DNA from: Lateolabrax maculatus
Taxonomy: Eukaryota > Chordata > Actinopteri > Acropomatiformes > Lateolabracidae
Direction: 5' to 3'
Length of the DNA stretch: 64,000 nt
Assembly (NCBI GenBank): GCA_031216445.1
Contig: CM062201.1
Coordinates: 26,611,001 to 26,675,000, forward strand
Below, in pieces: positions 38,413-50,352 of this stretch. The translations under genes and the position numbers were made by a program. The notes beneath the pieces were generated by a model. That model had not been told where the DNA came from and ran no database searches. It worked only from the letters and a program-made list of their open reading frames with translations. How positions within the stretch are numbered: the stretch's first letter is position 1; each line of letters opens with the position of its first letter.

Positions 38413-41400
38413 CAGGGCTGGAAACACAAAGCACACAAACAGGAAACACGTCCTCGAATGAATCAGCTGATGTCAGCTGAAGTGAATGATGGAGAATATT
38501 TCTGCGCCTCAAGCTGAAATCAGCAAAGACAAAAACTTTTGAAATGCAATTTTATACAATTTCATCAGGATCTAACAGATCCTCATCTGATTAAAACCAA
38601 AAAACCTCCAGCTGAGAATGAAGATAAAGAACAAACGTCCAACATTCTCCCAGATTCTGATATTTGAATAATTTTGCATCGTTTGAAAAGATCGACGAGT
38701 TTTCTCTCTCATACAGAGCTCCATGTTGATTTAGCTTAGCTTAGCATAAAGACTGAAAGCAGTGGGACAGTTTAGCCTAGAAAAAAATACTCCACCCAAC
38801 AACTCCACGGCTCATCAGGTGCACGATGCATGAGCTCAGTTTAAAATACTGTGACACTGTTACAGCCTGAGTCTCAGCTGCCTGTTACCACTGAGGATCA
38901 AACACAAAGAAATAATGAAAGAGAAATCCAGAATTTGTAGCAAATTTATTCCATAAAATACACGTAAATATACTTGTATATTGCTCTATGAAGCAGCGCT
39001 GCTACAGTTCATCCACACAGGGCACACGGCCGCATCCCCACTGGGAGGAAGTGAAATCTGAGGAGGAACTGAGATTCGCCTTTGACTGTTTGTTGTAAAC
39101 CAGAGTTTAAATTCTGTTTGATTTCCTGTGGAAATGCAGCCAAGTACAGAAACCTAAAGAACAGCTCTTGAAAAATAAAAACCCTTCACACGTTAAAAAG
39201 TAGGAGATGAACAGGTGATGGTTGGTGTCTGACTGAGGAGAAACTTTGGATGTGAAGAAATTCGATCATTTTTAAATGAACAACTTTTTTTTCCCAAATA
39301 TGAACCCTGAACTGCTTTTCAAACAGTTTAAAAAATGAACCTTTAGTCAAAGTAAAAACATCCAACAAACACGCAGCACTGAAATGAAAGCAGAGGGATG
39401 ACTTTTACACATTAGATTCATTTAACAGCTCAAATATTTCTTGATTCCCCAACTACAAGAACAACTTATACAAACACGTTTGTTCTTCAGTGGAACTTAC
39501 GAATGATTGAGGAGAACTTCATTTACCAGGCGTTTCCAATTTTGAATATTCTTTTAAGGAAAACTAAAGAGTCTTATTATGAATAAATGTGGAGTTTAAA
39601 TGGTCAGAAACACCTACTGCAAGTGTTCTTGAATGAAGCCCATTGAATCCTCTATTTTTCTTGGCTCTCAAATAGTCAATTATTGGTTTTCGGCCTTCAA
39701 AATTCCACCTAAAGTCGAGGAGGATACAACCTCTACAAAGCTGCAGTCCTGCTGTTGGATCATCTCTGAGCTGAATTCAGGATCCTGTATAGTGCTCTGT
39801 AACCTGGCAGGAGTGAAGACGGGGTTATACGGTATACCGTCTATAAAAATACTTTGAATAATAATTTGTGTGTGATATGGTTTTTCCTCCCGAACCCTTT
39901 AAAGATTCCTCCAAAATCGCTACACAAGTTGTTTGCAATTTCCAATATTTTCCCCCCATATATTTCCCCCGGGGGCTCCGTAGATTTGTTAGTGAAGCGT
40001 CAGGTAAAGGGAGATGAAGCAGGAAATGCCAGAGCTGCTCTGTAGTAAGGCTAAATATAACTATAACTGTAACTGTGCATACTGTTGTATTTGTATAGTG
40101 CTTTCGGTTGCTCATGCAGCGTCTCCACAGCGGAGGAAGGCTGAGCCGAAATGTGAAATTCTCAGGTCCCAAACATAGTGAAGACCGGAGGTGCGACGGT
40201 TTCCTCCCGTCGGCGGCTTTAACACCAACTCGACATGATGTCATCACATAAATCTGTACATGTGCATAGTCGTTAATGTTTCATTCATTTAGAGCTCAGA
40301 TGAACGGCCGTATGACCTTCAAGGTGTCTTGAGCCATTAGTGACTTTGTTTCGTCCCTTATTCATCATGTTTTACACAGTATAAAGAAAACTCATTCTTA
40401 ACTCTCCACCAATCAGATTGCAATACAACACTTTCCCTGCTGATGTAAATCACATCTATTTTTATCCCTTATCATCATCATCATCATCATCATCATCCAC
40501 TCCAGGCCACCAGACCCACTGAAACCACAGGTCTCCATAGTAACCAAATGCACATAAAAACACATTTTAACACTGAAAAGCAGCAGATTTTGCCTTGAAC
40601 ATATGACCCAGCTGTTGTGAGTAAAATGTTTCATCAGGTAGAAGTCTGTGTGAAAAGCTCCATCAGTGCTTTTTGTGACTGAATCATGATTAATGCCTCT
40701 TTCACTGTTGCAGGTGAAAACATCCAAGATGCTGATTTATTATTTTAAAAAGTGCGATGAAATGATTTTGTCCCTCAAATCTAAATTAAAATGAATTACA
40801 AAGTAAGATATCCAGGAAATAAACCCGGCTGAATTCAGAAACACACAACAAATTCAACAAGTTCTTTGAAAACTCACAAAAAAGTGCTAAACTGACAGTC
40901 CTGAAGGAGGAATTTGAGCTGTGCCATCTTTGATTTACCGCAGAGACACGATTGTCTCACTAATTGTCTTTACGCTCATTGAAGGTGCTCTGTGGAGTTT
41001 TTGTAGCACTATGGACCGTTTTATTTTTAAAGATTCGCTCCCTGTTCGGTTTGTGACCTGCTGCACAGTCCTGCCAATGGTTTCACGTCACTCCACTGAC
41101 CTACAGGGGGCGGTAATGCACCAAGAAATAAAGAAATGTACCAACAAAGGCAGAGAAGAAGAAGACTGCAAGTTAAAACATGTGCATGTAAACAATGCGG
41201 GATTTAAATCACTTTAAAAGATCAGCTTTGCAAATGTTTTATGAGGAAGGAAACGTTTGAGTGTTTTGGGGATTAACACTGAATGTAAATTTAACTTTTG
41301 TTTGTTTTGAAGAAAACTCCACCAAGCAGCTTTAACAGACGGTTTCAGACAGGTTGTAAAGATATGTGAATAAAACTGACTTGATGTCACTGTTCTCCTG

Positions 41401-41925
41401 TGAGATACTTGTGACGTGCAGAAGCTTTTCTACATGTTTAAGTCTGTCTTCCACTTGCTTCATGTTGGAATCAGTAACGTCCCGACATGGCGTCTCCGTG
41501 GCCTCGACACATAGCTACGTGTTTGATAAAGACGCAGAAGTATAAATCCAGCTTCAGAGCGAGGAATGGAAGGAGCTTCTTACTCATCTATTTATACTCC
41601 TCTCATTTCTACAAAAGGTTCCTCTGAACCCTGAAATGGTTTTAAACTGTTTTGTTTTAAGTGCCAAGAAGCTTTGTGAGTATCTTTGATTTAATATTGT
41701 TTTTAAGGGGAAACTGACGTTTATGACTCTCAAAAGTAGAACAATTCGTGAAAACGGCTCCAGGATTATTATTTTAGGATTATCGTGAAGTCGCAGCCAC
41801 TAACAAAAGGTGCAGAGAGATGAAACTCACAGGAAACATCATCAGAGCATTTAAGGCTTTCAAAGTGCGACTGAACACATGAATGGTGCATAGGCTGACT
41901 GAGTATTACAAGTATTCCAGCGTTA
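38413..41925. other. Intergenic region, no gene seen
   Basis: Contains a (TCA)n run at 40473-40500 and a short dispersed repeat with CTACAGGGGGCGGTAATGCA at about 41101-41120. A GCTTAGCTTAGCATAAAGAC repeat (38734-38753) has relatives at about 34525-34560 and 62165-62200. Confidence 0.5.
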
Positions 41926-41929
41926 GGAC

Positions 41930-42320
41930 AAAGAAATCTGAGATTTGGAAAACATAGTCGAAATATTCTGAGGATAGAAGTTTTCATTTTGAGAAAAAGT
42001 CTTAATATTACAAGAAACAGAATATTTCAGCTATATTGGGAGAAAAAAGTCATTCACGTACAACTTTTCATCATAATATTTTGACTTGAAATTACGCCGT
42101 TTCTCTAAAATGACAATTGTTTCTCAAATATTAAAGCTTTTTCTTTTCATATTATAACTTTGTGCTTGAAATTTTGACTTATTTCTCATAACATTACGTT
42201 TTAAAAAAATACTTCCTTGTGATGAGAAAGTAAAAATATTCACACATTTTCTTGTATTATCATGACTGTTTTCTTGAAATTTTGACCTTTTTTCTTGAAA
42301 TGAACTTTTTTCTATGTTCT
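41930..42320. repeat. Degenerate TTTTCTTGAAATTTTGAC-type minisatellite
   Basis: About 20-30 bp AT-rich units, TTCTCAT/AATATTTTGAC and relatives, running up to the 3' end of snx21. A common class of fish degenerate satellite. It contains the snx21 polyadenylation signal region at its edge. Confidence 0.6.
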
Positions 42321-42323
42321 TTT

Positions 42324-42329
42324 TTTATT
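42324..42329 (-). terminator. snx21: snx21 polyadenylation signal AATAAA
   Basis: TTTATT on the plus strand, i.e. AATAAA on the minus strand, 93 nt past the snx21 stop codon. Confidence 0.55.
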
Positions 42330-42421
42330 CTCGAAATCTCGGATGTTTTTCCGCGCAGTGGTCGTAGCCCTCGTGTTGTAGCGTAGTGATTGTACTCTGC
42401 AGTGTGTGTGTGTGTGTGATT

Positions 42422-42935
42422 CTAGCCCTCCCCCTCGCTCTCCTCCAGGTTGTGTTTGACCAGAAACTCTTTGATGGTTGGCTGGTTGTCCAGCCCCACC
42501 CACTGCTCCTCCAGGTGCTGCAGAAGCTCCTCCCAGTGCCGCTTGTCTCTTCCCGTCTGCCACGACAGCCGGACCACCGCCGCTAACAACGGCAACAGGA
42601 GGGGGTGTGGCCTGTTGCCGTGCCAATGCGATGCGACCTGTTTTTCATTAAGTGGGCGAAGCTTGTCCTCGAGTGGGAGGGGCCCGTCCTCTGCGTTAGT
42701 TTGAGTCTCGGCGGGGGTCAGAACACGGAGGGCGAGGTCGCAGTGCTCCCGGGCCTCCTCCAGCTGGTCCACTTCCTGGAAACAGCTCGACAGCCCCACC
42801 AGGGTGAAGAACCAATGGGAGGAGGCCGGGGGCGGGGCCTGAGCCTGGTTGTCATAGTAACTTGCCCAGCCCAGTTTGTGTTGCAGTCTCTTGGCGTTGA
42901 GCAGCGGACCCAAGGCCTCCTGGTAACGTCCCACC
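42422..42935 (-). CDS. snx21: snx21 last exon (PXB region)
   Basis: Encodes VGRYQEALGPLLNAKRLQHK through EESEGEG and TAG at 42424-42422. The acceptor TTTCGTCGAG aligns residue for residue with human SNX21 (…YREALALW), although G at -3 is disfavoured. An in-frame CAG acceptor 24 nt upstream (start 42959) would add eight residues. The pattern GRYQEALG…SSCFQEVDQLEEAREHCDLA is TPR/PXB-like. Confidence 0.88.
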
Positions 42936-45900
42936 CTCGACGAAACAAGACAAACGCAGCTGTGAAACATTCAAAATACCCCAAAATACTTCAATATACC
43001 CCCCAAATTACTTCAATAATACCCTCAAAATACCTCAAAATACTTCAAATAACTTCTATAATACCCCAAAAATACTTCAAAAGTACTTCAAAATACACAA
43101 AGATACTTCAAATTACTTCTATATAACCCCAAAATACTTCAAATTTCTTCTATAATACCCCAAACATACTTCAAAATACGATAAAAATACTTCAAAATAC
43201 ACAAAATACTTCAAAATACGATAAAAATGCTTCAAATTTCTTATATAATACTCAAAATACTTAAAATGACTTCTATAATACCCCAAAAATTCTTCAAATT
43301 AGTTCTATAATACCCCAAAAGTACTTCAAATTACTTCACAAATACTTCAAAATACTTGAAAATACTTCAAAATACCCCAAAATACTTCAAAGGTACTTTA
43401 AAATACATCAAATTACTTCTATAATACCCCAAAATACTTCAAAATACTTCTATAAAACCCCAAAATACTTCAAAATACTTCAAAAGTACTTCAAAAGTAC
43501 TTCAAAATACGCAAAATACTTCAAAATACTTCAAATTACTTCAAATTACTTCTATAATACCCCAAAATACTTAAAAATACTTCAAAATACTCCAAAAGTA
43601 CTTCAAAATACTTCAAAATTACTTCAAAATACCCAAAATACTTCAAAATACTTCTATAATATTCCAAAAATACTTCAAAAGTACTTAAAAATACACAAAA
43701 ATAATTCAAATTACTTCTATAATACCCCAAAAATACTTCACAAGTACTTAAAAACACACAAAAATACTTCAAATTACTCCTTTAATACCCCAAAATACTT
43801 CAAATTACTTCTATAATACACCAAAATACTTCAAATTACTTTAATAATACCCCAAAAATACTTCAAAATACTTCAAAAAACTTCAAAAGTACTTCAAATT
43901 ACTTCAAAATGCTTCAAATTACTTCTATAATACCCAAAATACTTCAAAATGCTTCAAATTACTTCTATAATACCCAAAAATACTTCAAATTAGTTCTAAA
44001 ATACACCAAAAATACTTCAAAATTACTTCAAAATACCCAAAATACTTCAAAATACTTCTATAATATTCCAAAAATACTTCAAAATACTCCAATGTACTTC
44101 AAATTACTTCTATAATACCCCAAAAATACTTCAAAAGTACTTCAGAATACCCCAAAATACTTCAAAATTACTTCAAAATACTTCAAAATACACAAAAATA
44201 CTTCAAATTACTCCTTTAATACCCCAAAATACTTCAAATTACTTTAATAATACCCCAAAAATACTTCAAAATACTTCAAAAAACTTCAAAAGTACTTCAA
44301 ATTACTTCAGAATGCTTCAAATTACTTCTATAATACCCAAAATACTTCAAAATGCTTCAAATTACTTCTATAATACCCAAAAATACTTCAAATTAGTTCT
44401 AAAATACACCAAAAATACTTCAAAATTACTTCAAAATACCCAAAATACTTCAAAATACTTCTATAATATTCCAAAAATACTTCAAAATACTCCAATGTAC
44501 TTCAAATTACTTCTATAATACCCCAAAAATACTTCAAAAGTACCCCAAAATACTTCAAAATTACTTCAAAATACTTCAAAATACACAAAAATAATTCAAA
44601 TTACTTCTATATTACCCCAAAATACTTCAAAATACTTCTATAAACCCCCAAAATACTTCAAAATACTTCAAAATACTTCAAAATACGCAAAATACTTCAA
44701 ATTACTTCTATAATACCCCAAAATACTTAAAAATACTTCTATAATACCCCAAAAGCTCTTCAGAAATATTCCAAAAGTACTTCAAAAATACTCCAAAAGT
44801 ACTTCAAAATACTTCAAAATTACTTCAAAATACCCCAAATACTTCAAAATACTTCTATAATATCCCAAAAATACTTCACAATACTTCAAAAGTACTTCAA
44901 AATACTTCTATAATACTCCAAAAATACTTCAAAATACTTCAAAAGTACTTTAAATACACAAAAATACTTCAAAAGTACTTCAAAATACACAGAAATACAC
45001 CAATGTACTTACATTTACTTCTATAATACCCCAAAAATACTTCAAAAGTACTTCAAAATACCCCAAAATACTTCAAAAGTACTTCAAAATACTTCAAAAT
45101 ACACAAAAATAATTCAAATTACTTCTATAATACACCAAAATACTTCAAATTTCTTCTTTAATGCCCCAAAAATACTTCAAAATACGATAAAAATACTTCA
45201 AAATACACAAAATACTACAAAATACTTCAAAAGTACTTTAAAATGCTTCAAATTTCTTATATAATAACCAAAATACTTAAAATGACTTCTATAATACCCC
45301 AAAAATACTTCACAAGTACTTAAAAACACACAAAAATACTTCAAATTACTCCTTTAATACCCCAAAATACTTCAAATTACTTCTATAATACCCCAAAATA
45401 CTTCAAATTACTTTTATAATACCCCAAAAATACTTCAAAAAACTTAAAAAAAACTTCAAAAGTACTTCAAATTACTTCAAAATGCTTCAAATTACTTCTA
45501 TAATACCCAAAATACTTCAAATTAGTTCTAAAATACACCAAAAATACTTCAAAATATCCCAAAATACTTCAAAGGTACTTTAAAATACATCAAATTACTT
45601 CTATAATACCCCAAAATACTTCAAAATACTTCTATAATACTCCAAAAATACTTCAAAAGTACTTCAAAAGTATTTTAAAATACACAAAAATACTCCAATG
45701 TACTTCAAATTACTTCTATATAACCCCAAAATACTTCAAATTACTTCTATAATACCCCAAAAATTCTTCAAAGTTCTTCAAAAGTACTTCAAAATACACA
45801 AAAGTACTTCAAAATACACAAAAATAATTCAAATTACTTTATTATTCAAATACCCCAAAAATACTTCAAATTTCTTCTAAAATACGCCAAAAATACTTCA

Positions 45901-46318
45901 AAATACCCCAAAATACGTCAAAGGTACTTTAAAATACATCAAATTACTTCTATAAAACCCCAAAATACTTCAAAATACTTCTATAATACCCCAAAAATAC
46001 TTTGAAATACACAAAAATACTTCAAAAGTACTTCAAAATACACAAAAATAATTCAAATTTCTTCTATAATACCCCAAAAATACTTCAAAATACGATAAAA
46101 ATAATTTAAAAGTACTTCAAAATACATAGAAATACTTCAAAAGTACTTCAAAATACGATAAGAATACTTCAAAATACTCAAAATACTTCAAAACACTCCG
46201 CTCCATATACTGGAACATTTAATTCTATTCTATTTTATTCTATTGTATTGTATTTTATTGTATTCAAATATACCGGCTGCTATGACGACTTAATTTTCCT
46301 TCGGGGATGATTAAAGTA

Positions 46319-46357
<39 letters not shown>

Positions 46358-49300
46358 AGTACTTTAAAATACTTAAAATGACTTCTATAATACCCCAAAA
46401 TACTTCAAAAGTACTTCAAAATACACAAAAATACTTCAAATTACTTCTATAATACCCAAAATACTTCAAATTACTTCTATAATACCCCCAAATTACTTCT
46501 ATAATACCCCAAAAATACTTCAAAATACTTCAAAAGTACTTCTTTAAACCCCAAAATACTTCAAAAATACCTCAAAATACTTCAAATGACTTCTATAATA
46601 TCCCATAAATACTTCAAATACTTCAAAAGTACTTCAGAATACTACTATAATACTCCAAAAATACTTCAAAATACTTCAAAAGTACTTCAAAATACTTCAA
46701 AAGTACTTCAAAATACACAAAATACTTCAAAATCCTTCTATAATACCCCAAGAATACTTCAAAATACTAAAAAAAGTACTTCAAAATACTTCTATAATAC
46801 CCCAAAAGTACTTCAAAATATTTCAAAAGTACTTCAAAACACACAGAAATACTTTAAAAGTACTTCAAAATACCCCAAAATACTTCAATAATACCTCAAA
46901 TTCTTTCTATAATATCTATAATACTTCAAATTCTTTCTATAATACCCAAAATACTTCAAATTACTTCTATAATACCCGAAAATATTTAAAAACTACTTAA
47001 AAAAATACTTCATATTAGTCTATAATACCCCAAAAATACTAAAAAATACACAAAGATACTTCAAAAGTACTTCAAAAACATTTTTATAATACCCAAAAAT
47101 ACCTCCAAATACCCCAATGTACTTCAAAATACACCAAAATACTTATAAATAACAAATAATACTTCAATAATACCAAAAATACTTCAAATTACTCCTATAA
47201 TACCCCAAAATACATCAATAATACCCATAAATACTTCAAAAGTACTTCAAAATACTTCAAATTACTCCGATAATACCCCAAAATACTCCAATTATACGCC
47301 AAAATACTTCAATCATTCCCCAAAATACTTCAATAATACCCCAAAATACCCATCAATGACCCCAAATACCACAAAATACTTCAGGGCTCAGGAGGTGTTT
47401 AGGGTCTCTGCCATCAGAGTGTTAAAAACACTGTCCAAGACACATTTCTGCAAATATGTACCATGTAGTGAGCTGGTCTTGTGACACATACTTGAATTCA
47501 TATAAAACTAAAGCTGCTCAATTTTAGTTAAAAACAGTAAAAAGTAGAAACTCACATTTTAAAGACCATCAAACTGAGCAAAAACATCGTTTTGACTTGT
47601 TGACGTCAGATCCGTCCTGTCATAGGTTTAGGTCACCTGAGGTTAGGTTACCTGATGAGCAGCTGTCCGGTCTGCAGGTCAGTCAGGTAGAAGAACTGTC
47701 GGACGCACAGCGCCCCCCGCAGGGCAGACAGGGAGCACAGGTGAGACAGGTACTGCTCAAACGCTCGGCTCCGCTTGGCGATGGTCTCCGCCGTGAAGTT
47801 CCTCCGCAGCTTCTTCCCTGCAGAGAGTAAAACAGGAAGCGGTCAGGCCCTGAAGTGTTTGAGCTCTCCCAGCGAAGGACACCAGGCAACACGACTTCTA
47901 CTCACGCGGGAAACAGACACGCTCCATCTGGTCGCCGTGGTTACGCCGCAGCGTGGCGTGGAGCCGCTGGAAGTCGGAGTATCGGCGGGTGATGACGGCT
48001 GGAGTCTTATCGCTGCCGCCGGACTGGATCACATGGATGGTGTACAGCTGGAGAGAGGCGGCGACAGACAAGCTGCTGTAGGAAGCTGAATCTCCTCCGA
48101 ATGATCCCTCAGATTATTTTATTTCAGGCTGCCAGACTTTGTGTCTGGGCTTTAAACTGGTTTTGATGAACGTCCCTGACGTAGAGTTCATTTAGGCAGC
48201 CCAGCTTTAAAGCATCTGCCTGGAGGTTAAGCTGAACGTGTAGATTGATATAATGCTGCGTTCCAGAAAACTCAGAAGTCAAGATTTTCCGACCTCCTAC
48301 AAGAAAAAGTCCACTGGAACGCCACTCAAAGTCAGAGTTCTTACAACGGGGCAAATCCATCTACTCCGACTTCACGGAGATTCAGCCGTCTGACGTCAAA
48401 CAACAATGGCAGCACGCACGGAGGCGCGCATCGTAAACCGTAAACCATTAACTAAAAAGCAACGTAAAGTATATCTGCCTGTATTTAATTAAAATAATAC
48501 GAACTATCAACTATCAGTAAAAACCTGTTCTGCTCTGCTGACTGTTCAGCTGTTTATAGACCTGCCAAACAAACACCAGTTCGTCACAGTCGGCCAGGTT
48601 TTTTGTTTACGTTTGGCGTTGTGCACCTGGAACCAGGAGGTCAGAAATCAGAAACTTCAGCTGGGATATTCCAACCTCCGACTGTGTCTTGAACGTAGTC
48701 TGCTGAAGTGGTGCATTCATGTTCAATCGTACAAAATGACCTCCTCAGTCAGTTCCGATGGTGCTGTAATTTTGTCGATGGATTCATTTTTTCATGATTC
48801 ATAATTTCCTTACAATATATATATATATATATATAATAAATATAATAACCCCAAAAAAAACACAATCCTGTTTTTATAGTGTACATATACCTGGATGTTG
48901 TGATTGTAACCTTTCTGGTTTTATGCACATTCAAAGCTAGAAACAGACAATAATGATGAATCTGAAACTTCTGACACCAAACATGACAAATCCCACATGT
49001 TTAAGATCAGTGAAACTTAGTCAGCTATCAAACCTTTGTGGAGCTGCTGGAAAAATCTGTAATGAACACCACATGTGGCCGCCATCCACAGGAAGAGGAA
49101 ACGCCTCTCAGCAGTTAATTATAGTTCAGGTGCTTCAGGGCGCAGCAGCAGCACCTACATGACCTGCATCTGAATAACGGGACTCTACTCTGACGGTTTG
49201 TTTGCGGGACGGTCTGTTTGACCTCCAGCTGCCCCCTGGATGTTTGGACTCACCACATATTTAGAGGAGCTGTCCTGCACCACACTGGCGTCCGTCACCT

Positions 49301-50352
49301 CAAACAACAAGCTGTCCGTCAGCCGCCTCCCAGCGGGGGTGGGGCTCCCGCCGCCGAGTCCTCGCAGGTTCCTCCAGCCGTCCTGAAGCTGCCGAGCCAG
49401 CAGGGAGGTGGGAGAGGGGCCCAGTGGAGACACGCCCACAGGACTGGTGTCTGTGCAGGACAGGTGAGAGACGTTACTCCTCTAATCTACAACAAACACG
49501 TATTTCTTGAGGAGTATTTGATGACACATTTCCCCCAAAAAGCCGTAAAAAGAAGTACTTTTTTTTTTTTTAATGTAGAAAATCCACCACCACCAGTGGT
49601 TCGGGCGCTAGTATCAGTAGTGTACAGTCTGAAGACTGATATTGTCTTAATCTGAAGGATTTGGCATTTAAACTAAAATAATAAAACAAAACTTATTGTA
49701 ATATTAAGATGTTCATACAATCAGTGTGATTGAATCAATGGTTGCCAGTTTTTATTTTCTTTAGATTGTTCTGGCATGAGGATTTCTGCAGTAAGCTTAT
49801 ATAGTCCAGTAGTTGGTAGGAAAATAGTCCAACACCCTCTGTTGTACACAACTTAACAGTGTAAAATCAGTGTATAGTTTTGTCCAGTATCATATCCCCT
49901 TGATCGCCTCACATCTGCATGCAACACACAGCGGCTGTTGTGTCAGCCGACCCCGTGAACTTGCCCACAAATGGAGCAGAGCAGGTGAGTTGATGTAGAA
50001 ATGAAAAACCTCACAGGAGGAAGTGAGCAGGTTTAGGATAAATGTGCTCACCTGTGCTGCTGGGCCCCTCCTCCATCGACTCTCCCAGGAAGTCGGAGTC
50101 GCTGTCCAGCCCCGAGCCCTCGCCCTCGGCTCCATCCTCTGCTCCTCCTCCTCCTCCTCCTCCGCTGTCGAAGCACAGCGTCCCCCCGAGTCGATCGGTC
50201 ACACACTCCTCCTCCTCCTCCAGCTCGGCCTCCCAGCTGTCCTCTTTAAACTCCTCTTCTTCCTGTTCGCCTCCTGCTTCCTGCTCGGGTCCCGCCCCCT
50301 GACCATCTTTAAACAACGAGCGCTTCAGACGGTCCAGCAGCCGGGACGCCAT
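42422..50352 (-). CDS. snx21: Sorting nexin 21 (gene span, coding exons)
   Basis: Five minus-strand coding exons (50352-50052, 49450-49254, 48047-47906, 47817-47652, 42935-42422) join in frame to 439 residues. The start MASRLLDRLKRSL parallels human SNX21 MASRLLHRLRHAL. An acidic N-terminal region follows, then LLARQLQDGWRNL, the PX domain with LLFEVTDASVV, the phosphoinositide-binding core RRYSDF (residues 187-192), FPRKKLRRNFTAETIAKRSR, and a C-terminal PXB-type helical region ending IKEFLVKHNLEESEGEG. SNX21 is a PXB-family sorting nexin that binds phosphoinositides on early endosomes. At 439 residues it is longer than the mammalian protein (about 370), mainly through acidic and Gly-rich insertions near the N-terminus and a longer C-terminal region. 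Confidence 0.92.
43830..44536. repeat. Higher-order duplication inside the array
   Basis: A segment of about 300 bp at 43830-44133 recurs at 44233-44536 with a 403-bp offset and almost no differences. The two copies contain identical 68-codon open frames at 43909 and 44312. Confidence 0.85.
46195..46358 (+). mobile_element. Retroelement 3' end with (ATCT)n inside the array
   Basis: TTCTATTTTATTCTATTGTA, then ACTTAATTTTCCTTCGGGGA, then TGATTAAAGTAATCTATCTA running into ten or so ATCT units. This is the familiar fish LINE/SINE tail. A relative (CCCACTGGGGATGAATAAAG) lies at about 16321. Confidence 0.75.
47652..47817 (-). CDS. snx21: snx21 exon (PX domain C-terminal part)
   Basis: Acceptor CTCTCTGCAG, donor GTAACC. 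It encodes (R)KKLRRNFTAETIAKRSRAF through RQFFYLTDLQTGQLLI. The human protein has FPRKRLRRNFTAETIARRSR at the same place. 166 nt, leaving AG to be completed in the last exon. Confidence 0.9.
47906..48047 (-). CDS. snx21: snx21 exon (PX core, RRYSDF)
   Basis: Acceptor CCTCTCTCCAG, donor GTGAGT. It encodes LYTIHVIQSGGSDKTPAVIT, RRYSDFQRLHATLRRNHGDQ and MERVCFP. The Arg-Arg-Tyr motif is the canonical PX phosphoinositide contact. Confidence 0.9.
48250..48735. mobile_element. Probable MITE in snx21 intron
   Basis: The left part has GCTGCGTTCCAGAAAACTCA then AAGTC…TTTTCCGACCTCC. The right part has GGGATATTCCAACCTCCGAC then GTCTTGAACGTAG. Inverted halves (GTTCCAG..TCCGACC / CCTCCGAC..GAAC) are typical of a widespread teleost short element; the ends are not sharply definable. 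Confidence 0.5.
48814..48842. repeat. (AT)n tract
   Basis: ATATAT run in snx21 intron. Confidence 0.9.
49254..49450 (-). CDS. snx21: snx21 exon (start of PX domain)
   Basis: Acceptor TCCTGCACAG, donor GTGAGT. It encodes (D)TSPVGVSPLGPSPTSLLARQ, LQDGWRNLRGLGGGSP and LLFEVTDASVVQDSSSKYV. It matches human LLARQLQDFWKKSRN and LLFEVTSANVVKDPPSKYV. Confidence 0.9.
50052..50352 (-). CDS. snx21: snx21 first coding exon
   Basis: ATG at 50352-50350; donor GTGAGC. It encodes MASRLLDRLKRSLFKDGQ, then Glu-rich runs, ECVTDRLGGTLCFDSG, an eight-Gly run and GLDSDSDFLGESMEEGPSST. The exon begins at about 50386 after TTTCTTCAG, leaving 34 nt of 5' UTR, so an upstream non-coding exon is expected. The (CTC)n tracts on the plus strand encode the Glu and Gly runs. 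Confidence 0.88.

Larger units (their letters stand above)
42969..47382. repeat. 4.4-kb AAAATACTTC minisatellite array in snx21 intron
   Basis: Hundreds of imperfect copies of a 10-11 bp AAAATACTTC unit, mixed with CAAATTACTTCTATAATACC and CCAAAA variants. The array starts about 34 bp from the last-exon acceptor and fills most of the 4.7-kb intron. Open frames through it are repeat artefacts. It is interrupted at about 46195-46358 by a retroelement tail with (ATCT)n. Confidence 0.97.

Noticed and set aside
40921..41217. 98-codon plus-strand open frame
   Set aside because: No recognised domain, and it includes the dispersed repeat text CTACAGGGGGCGGTAATGCA.
43909..46891. Tyr/Lys/Asn-rich open frames in the 4.4-kb array
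   Set aside because: Generated by the AAAATACTTC unit, with no non-repeat homology or splice logic.
42969..47382. CRISPR-like array
   Set aside because: Units are contiguous 10-11 bp with no unique spacers, lie in a vertebrate intron, and no cas-like gene is present.
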